A stretch of 10,438 bases of DNA from Candidatus Sodaliphilus limicaballi (GTDB lineage Bacteria; Bacteroidota; Bacteroidia; Bacteroidales; Muribaculaceae). The stretch spans positions 1 to 10,438 of the forward strand of contig JAGHSP010000368.1 in NCBI GenBank assembly GCA_018065815.1. Direction: 5' to 3'. Below, one piece after another: positions 7,393 to 10,438 of the stretch. The first letter of the stretch is position 1; each line of letters begins with the position of its first letter. A program made the translations under genes and the position numbers. The notes below the pieces were generated by a model that saw only the letters and a program-made list of their open reading frames with translations, did not search any database and was not told the DNA's origin.

Positions 7393-7424
7393 AAAAACGG
7401 GCACTGGAATCAACCAGTGCCCGT
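7393..7424 (-). terminator. Intrinsic terminator of the groES-groEL unit
   Basis: On the minus strand, about 23 nt after the groEL stop, arms ACGGGCACTGG (plus coordinates 7397-7407) and CCAGTGCCCGT (7414-7424) form a perfect 11-bp GC-rich stem with a 6-nt loop. The stem is followed by five T residues (plus-strand A tract 7393-7397, the last pairing at the base). Position and shape are those of a rho-independent terminator for groEL. It separates the chaperonin genes from the polysaccharide operon, which has its own promoter. Confidence 0.9.
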
Positions 7425-7446
7425 GATAACATTGTGTTGCAAAGAA

Positions 7447-9081
7447 TTACATCATGCCACCCATGCCGCCCATGCCAGGAGCACCGGCTGCAGCAGGCAT
7501 TTCCTCTTTCTTCTCGGCGATAACACACTCGGTGGTGAGGAACATGCCAGCGATCGAGGCCGCATTCTCAAGTGCGATGCGAGTAACCTTGGCAGGGTCG
7601 ATAACGCCAGCCTCGAAGAGGTTCTCATACTTATCGGTGCGGGCATTGTAACCAAAGTCGCCTTTTCCTTCCTTAACTTTGTTGACAACCACTGCGCCCT
7701 CAAGGCCTGCATTGTTCACGATCTGACGCAAGGGTTCCTCGATAGCACGGCGGATGATGTTGATACCAGTGGTCTCATCGTCATTGTCGCCCTTCATGGC
7801 CTCGAGAGCCTCAACGCAACGGATGTAGGCAACACCGCCACCAGGCACGATACCCTCGGCAACAGCGGCACGTGTAGCGCTCAATGCATCGTCCACGCGG
7901 TCTTTCTTCTCCTTCATCTCAACCTCGCTGGGAGCACCTATATATAATACAGCCACACCACCAGCAAGTTTAGCAAGACGCTCTTGCAGTTTCTCCTTGT
8001 CGTAGGTTGACTTGGTAACTTCAATCTGTGTACGGATTTGAGCAACGCGGTCGGCAATAGCCTGCTTGTCGCCAGCTCCGTTGACGATCACAGTGTTCTC
8101 CTTGTTCACAGTAACCTTCTCGGCAGTGCCCAGCATGTCGAGTGTGGCCTTCTCCAGCGTGAGACCCTTCTCCTCGCTGATCACAACACCGCCTGTCAGG
8201 ATTGCGATATCTTCAAGCATCTCCTTGCGACGGTCGCCGAATCCGGGAGCCTTGACTGCGCACACCTCCAGCGAACCGCGAATGCGGTTAACAACCAGCG
8301 ATGCCAGTGCCTCGCCATCGACGTCCTCGGCGATGATGATCATGGGACGGTGCTCCTGCAATGCACTCTGCAACAAGGGAAGAATATCCTTGAGGCCTGA
8401 GATTTTCTTGTCATAGATGAGCACATAGGGACGCTCCATGTTGCACTCCATCTTCTCTGTGTTGTTGACAAAGTAGGGAGAGATGTAACCGCGGTCAAAT
8501 TGCATACCCTCAACCACGTCAACGTGTGTATCGGTGCCCTTTGCCTCCTCAACGGTGATCACACCGTCGCGTTTCACTTTCTTCATTGCCTCAGCAATGA
8601 GTTTACCTATCTCGTCGTCATTGTTTGCGCTGATGCGAGCCACGTTCTCGATTTTGCCGAAGTCGTCGCCCACCTCTTGAGACTGCTCCTTGATTGCCTC
8701 AACAACCACCTTGACAGCCTTGTCGATGCCACGCTTCACGTCCATGGGGTTAGCGCCGGCAGCCACATTCTTGAGACCCTCGTTCACGATTGCCTGTGCA
8801 AGCACGGTAGCAGTTGTTGTTCCGTCGCCGGCATCATCGTTGGTCTTTGACGCAACCTCCTTGACGAGCTGTGCGCCTATGTTCTGGAATTCGTCCTCAA
8901 GTTCTACCTCGCGTGCAACGCTCACACCGTCCTTGGTGATGTGGGGAGCGCCGAATTTCTTGTCTAGAATCACATTGCGTCCCTTGGGACCAAGTGTAAC
9001 CTTAACAGCATTGCTCAGCTGGTCAACGCCTTTTTTGAGCTCTTCGCGGGCCTTAATATCAAATTTTATCAGTTTTGCCAT
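7447..9081 (-). CDS. groEL: Chaperonin GroEL (Hsp60)
   Basis: A full-length 544-residue cytosolic chaperonin subunit that forms the double-ring folding chamber capped by GroES and driven by ATP. The equatorial domain shows the ATP-binding LGPKGRNV (30-37) and DDAGDGTTTATVLA (82-95). The chaperonin signature AAVAEGIVPGGG is at 405-416. The catalytic Asp398 is present in DRVDDALSATR. The apical domain spans about 190-375. The C-terminus ends in GMGGMGGMM, the Gly-Met tail that lines the chamber. Length and all key residues are normal. It lies 25 nt after groES in the usual order and is followed by a strong terminator. A short AAGG lies just before the ATG. This is a housekeeping gene with no sign of transfer. 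Confidence 0.99.
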   Translation of the reverse strand: MAKLIKFDIKAREELKKGVDQLSNAVKVTLGPKGRNVILDKKFGAPHITKDGVSVAREVELEDEFQNIGAQLVKEVASKTNDDAGDGTTTATVLAQAIVNEGLKNVAAGANPMDVKRGIDKAVKVVVEAIKEQSQEVGDDFGKIENVARISANNDDEIGKLIAEAMKKVKRDGVITVEEAKGTDTHVDVVEGMQFDRGYISPYFVNNTEKMECNMERPYVLIYDKKISGLKDILPLLQSALQEHRPMIIIAEDVDGEALASLVVNRIRGSLEVCAVKAPGFGDRRKEMLEDIAILTGGVVISEEKGLTLEKATLDMLGTAEKVTVNKENTVIVNGAGDKQAIADRVAQIRTQIEVTKSTYDKEKLQERLAKLAGGVAVLYIGAPSEVEMKEKKDRVDDALSATRAAVAEGIVPGGGVAYIRCVEALEAMKGDNDDETTGINIIRRAIEEPLRQIVNNAGLEGAVVVNKVKEGKGDFGYNARTDKYENLFEAGVIDPAKVTRIALENAASIAGMFLTTECVIAEKKEEMPAAAGAPGMGGMGGMM

Positions 9082-9106
9082 AACCTTATATATAATATGT
9101 CATTTT

Positions 9107-9376
9107 TTATTCTACGATTGCCAAAATGTCACTCTGACGCATCATCAGCAGTTTCTCGCCATCGACTTCAATCTCGGTGCCAGCATACTTGCCATAAAGC
9201 ACAGTATCACCAGCCTTGACTACCATCTCCTCGTCTTTGGTGCCATTGCCCACTGCGCGCACAACGCCCTTGAGAGGTTTCTCTTTAGCACTGTCGGGGA
9301 TAATAATACCACCCACAACTTCCTCAGCCTTTGCAGGCTCAATGAGTACTCGATCACTTAAAGGTTTAATTGTCAT
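9107..9376 (-). CDS. groES: Co-chaperonin GroES (Hsp10)
   Basis: An 89-residue subunit of the heptameric lid that closes the GroEL chamber. PLSDRVLIEP opens the beta-barrel (residues 5-14). The mobile loop that contacts GroEL lies at about 17-33 and contains GGIIIPD (22-28). The C-terminal strand is SDILAIVE. It is shorter than E. coli GroES (97 residues) but typical of Bacteroidales. It sits 25 nt before groEL and 140 nt after the Lrp-family gene. No CIRCE element (the HrcA operator) is seen upstream, and I find no exact TAnnTTTG promoter in the gap. A 12-bp palindrome at 9454-9465 is the only strong candidate control site. Confidence 0.98.
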   Translation of the reverse strand: MTIKPLSDRVLIEPAKAEEVVGGIIIPDSAKEKPLKGVVRAVGNGTKDEEMVVKAGDTVLYGKYAGTEIEVDGEKLLMMRQSDILAIVE

Positions 9377-9516
9377 AATATCGTTTTTTATGTTAAAATG
9401 TTATTGTTTCGTCAATCTGCCACACAGCAACAGCGTGCCTTGCGACACAACCCAATGTGCACATTTTGTGCCAAAGCCTTTCCGGCCTAACTCACACGTC
9501 AATTTGTCACCCAGTG
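9377..9516 (-). promoter_or_regulatory. Probable groES-groEL control region
   Basis: This 140-nt gap must hold any dedicated groES promoter. It has no exact -7 TAnnTTTG on the minus strand. The nearest fit is TTG, 20 nt, then AGGCTTTG, with the CTTTG at 9472-9476, which misses the TA. No CIRCE inverted repeat is visible. A perfect palindrome AATGTGCACATT lies at 9454-9465, just downstream of that weak motif. Heat control may work by a factor I cannot recognise, or the genes may be partly read through from the Lrp-family gene, since no terminator is visible after it. Confidence 0.35.
9454..9465. promoter_or_regulatory. Perfect 12-bp palindrome upstream of groES
   Basis: AATGTGCACATT equals its own reverse complement and lies about 80 bp before the groES ATG. 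A dimeric DNA-binding protein could use it as an operator, and the neighbouring Lrp-family protein is one candidate by position only. It does not resemble the CIRCE element. A palindrome of this length could occur by chance somewhere in 10 kb, so placement is the main argument. Confidence 0.4.
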
Positions 9517-9972
9517 TCACACCACAGGCACGATTGTGGAATGCTTCTCCTGCCCTATCACAAACACGCTGTGCACCTGGCCTATCGAGGTGATCTCTCC
9601 CAGCTTGTTGAGAACAAAGTCCTGATAATGATGGATGTCGCGCACAAAGAGTTTCATGAGGTAATCATAGTCACCGCTGGTATTATACAATTCGGTCACT
9701 TCGTTAAAGCTTTTCATAGCCTCAACAAACTCATTGCTCATCGTCTTGCTATGCTGCTTGAGCCTGATGTTGCATAGCACAATCAGCCCGTTACCCACTT
9801 TATAAGGGTTAACCAGAGCCACATAACCGGTGATATAACCTTCTTTTTCCAAGCGTTTTACGCGTTCAAAGGTAGGAGACACCGAGAGATTATCACGAGA
9901 GGCAATTTCGTTTGTGGTGAGCGTGGGGTCGGCTTGAAGCAACTCTAGGATTTTACGATCAATGGGATCCAT
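9517..9972 (-). CDS. Lrp/AsnC-family transcriptional regulator
   Basis: A 151-residue DNA-binding protein of the feast/famine family, which sense amino acids or related metabolites and bind DNA as dimers or octamers. The N-terminal AsnC-type helix-turn-helix spans about 4-60, starting DPIDRKILELLQ. Its recognition region is SVSPTFERVKRLEKEGYI (30-47). The ligand-binding RAM domain follows at about 65-145 and includes TSGDYDYLMKL (98-108). Length is normal. A perfect sigma-ABfr-type promoter lies about 70 nt upstream of the ATG, back to back with a rightward promoter, an arrangement that would suit autoregulation. It precedes groES by 140 nt on the same strand with no visible terminator. The effector and regulon cannot be deduced. 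Confidence 0.95.
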   Translation of the reverse strand: MDPIDRKILELLQADPTLTTNEIASRDNLSVSPTFERVKRLEKEGYITGYVALVNPYKVGNGLIVLCNIRLKQHSKTMSNEFVEAMKSFNEVTELYNTSGDYDYLMKLFVRDIHHYQDFVLNKLGEITSIGQVHSVFVIGQEKHSTIVPVV

Positions 9973-10046
9973 ACTTGCAAAGTTTTTTTTCCTTAATAAT
10001 AGGTGTCCGACAGAATAAACGAACTATTCCTAAACGATTTTCATGG

Positions 10047-10078
10047 CAAATTTAGTTTTTTTTTCTGAATCTTTCAAA
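10047..10078 (-). promoter_or_regulatory. Sigma-ABfr-type promoter of the Lrp-family gene
   Basis: On the minus strand TTTG (10075-10078) is followed after exactly 20 nt by TAAATTTG (10047-10054), a perfect match to the Bacteroidota -33/-7 consensus. The spacer contains a run of nine A residues, which may bend the DNA. Transcription would start near 10041, giving a leader of about 70 nt before the ATG at 9972. Confidence 0.8.
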
Positions 10079-10081
10079 TTA

Positions 10082-10113
10082 TTTGTACATTTTTTAAAAA
10101 TTATATAACTTTG
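10082..10113 (+). promoter_or_regulatory. Rightward sigma-ABfr-type promoter, divergent from the Lrp-family gene
   Basis: TTTG (10082-10085) and TAACTTTG (10106-10113) are separated by exactly 20 nt, a perfect consensus match on the plus strand. It is back to back with the Lrp-family promoter; the two -33 boxes are 3 bp apart and form the palindrome CAAATTATTTG (10075-10085). Transcription would start near 10119 and run right through the rest of the window, where no clear gene is seen, so the target lies beyond the edge or is a non-coding RNA. Confidence 0.7.
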
Positions 10114-10438
10114 CGATAACATTACAAATTAGGGCACAAAATTATTAATCACGAAACAACAGCTTTGATAGAAAAGCGATTGTTTCACTTTATGGTCACA
10201 AGATCATAAAATAGGGCTTTACAGAAAAAATACCAAAGACACGAAGCGACCATTTGGAGTGATCCATTATGGCCGCTATTTTTTTCGACCGCATCAACGC
10301 AATTTCTCATTATATAATAGTAACTATTCACCAATGGAACTCCCCGCGCGGATCTCACTGAACTCACTGATTTTTTCATTGAAAATATAATTTTGTGGAT
10401 TTTTTAGACCTCAGGGAGGTCGTAACTTTGGTTAACCG
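10114..10438 (+). other. Stretch without a convincing gene, downstream of a strong rightward promoter
   Basis: About 325 bp to the window edge hold no recognisable protein gene on either strand. The longest plus-strand frame worth noting is 30 codons (10269-10361, ATG with a GGAG 9 nt upstream). A 64-codon minus-strand frame (10185-10379) looks random. Visible structure includes the odd palindrome AATAGT-A-ACTATT (10316-10328), CCGCGCGG near 10344, a tandem CTCACTGA pair at about 10354-10370 and a palindrome-plus-promoter-like block at 10407-10437. It may be a leader, a small RNA gene or simply an intergenic gap before a gene beyond the window. Confidence 0.4.
10407..10437 (+). promoter_or_regulatory. 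Promoter-like -7 box flanked by two palindromes
   Basis: TAACTTTG at 10423-10430 is an exact -7 match on the plus strand. A TTTG at the proper 19-21 nt upstream is missing; TTTT about 19 nt upstream is the nearest fit, and a true TTTG lies 27 nt upstream. Immediately before the -7 box is GACCTC-AGG-GAGGTC (10407-10421), and overlapping its last base is the palindrome GGTTAACC (10430-10437). The layout resembles a repressible promoter for a gene beyond the right edge. Confidence 0.4.

Noticed and set aside
8690..9361. 223-codon plus-strand open frame
   Set aside because: It is antisense to groEL and groES, is Ser/Thr/Leu-rich, and comes from codon bias of the chaperonin genes.
9457..9475. Sigma-54-like site (TGGCAC followed by GTGCA) upstream of groES
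   Set aside because: The GG-to-GC spacing is one base too long for a sigma-54 promoter, and the match is largely explained by the local palindrome.
10185..10379. 64-codon minus-strand frame
   Set aside because: Composition looks random, there is no domain or start signal, and it opposes the likely rightward transcript.
1..10438. CRISPR arrays, tRNA or rRNA genes, transposases, phage or toxin-antitoxin genes
   Set aside because: None is visible on either strand. The repeats found are single palindromes without regular spacers.

Overview
The window reads as chromosomal DNA of a member of the order Bacteroidales (Bacteroidota). Three things point there. Promoters fit the Bacteroidota sigma-ABfr consensus (TTTG, about 20 nt, TAnnTTTG). 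Strong Shine-Dalgarno sequences are absent. The protein families (a one-piece Wzc-like tyrosine kinase, a short Wza-like lipoprotein, EpsG, an 89-residue GroES, a GroEL ending in GGM repeats) are typical of gut or oral Bacteroidales. Genus cannot be fixed by eye; Prevotella, Bacteroides and Muribaculaceae relatives are all possible. Every convincing gene lies on the minus strand, so transcription runs from high to low coordinates.

Right to left. The right edge (about 9973-10438) holds two back-to-back sigma-ABfr-type promoters 3 bp apart. One fires leftward into an Lrp/AsnC-family regulator (9517-9972). The other fires rightward into at least 300 bp with no convincing gene, ending in a promoter-like motif with a palindrome at the window edge. 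Next come groES (9107-9376) and groEL (7447-9081), closed by a strong intrinsic terminator (7393-7424). The following interval (about 7081-7392) is non-coding and rich in palindromes, including an unusual nested one at 7199-7255.

From a clear promoter at 7038-7068 starts a surface-polysaccharide (capsule or exopolysaccharide) operon with an unusually long leader of about 330 nt. The leader contains a hairpin and short open frames, one of which encodes a candidate small membrane peptide. The genes in order are a WecA/MraY-type phosphoglycosyl transferase (lipid-linked initiation), a Wza-like outer-membrane export lipoprotein, a Wzc-like co-polymerase/tyrosine kinase, a UDP-ManNAc dehydrogenase (WecC) and an EpsG-type polymerase. 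Gaps are 19, 11, 20 and 2 nt. The operon probably continues past the left edge, where glycosyltransferases, a flippase and the WecB epimerase would be expected.

Together these five genes start a repeat unit on undecaprenyl phosphate, make a ManNAcA sugar donor, polymerise the chain, control its length and export it. Nothing here is clearly a new defence or mobile system. The most unexplained parts are the operon leader, the palindrome cluster between groEL and the capsule promoter, and the apparently gene-free but promoter-bearing right end.
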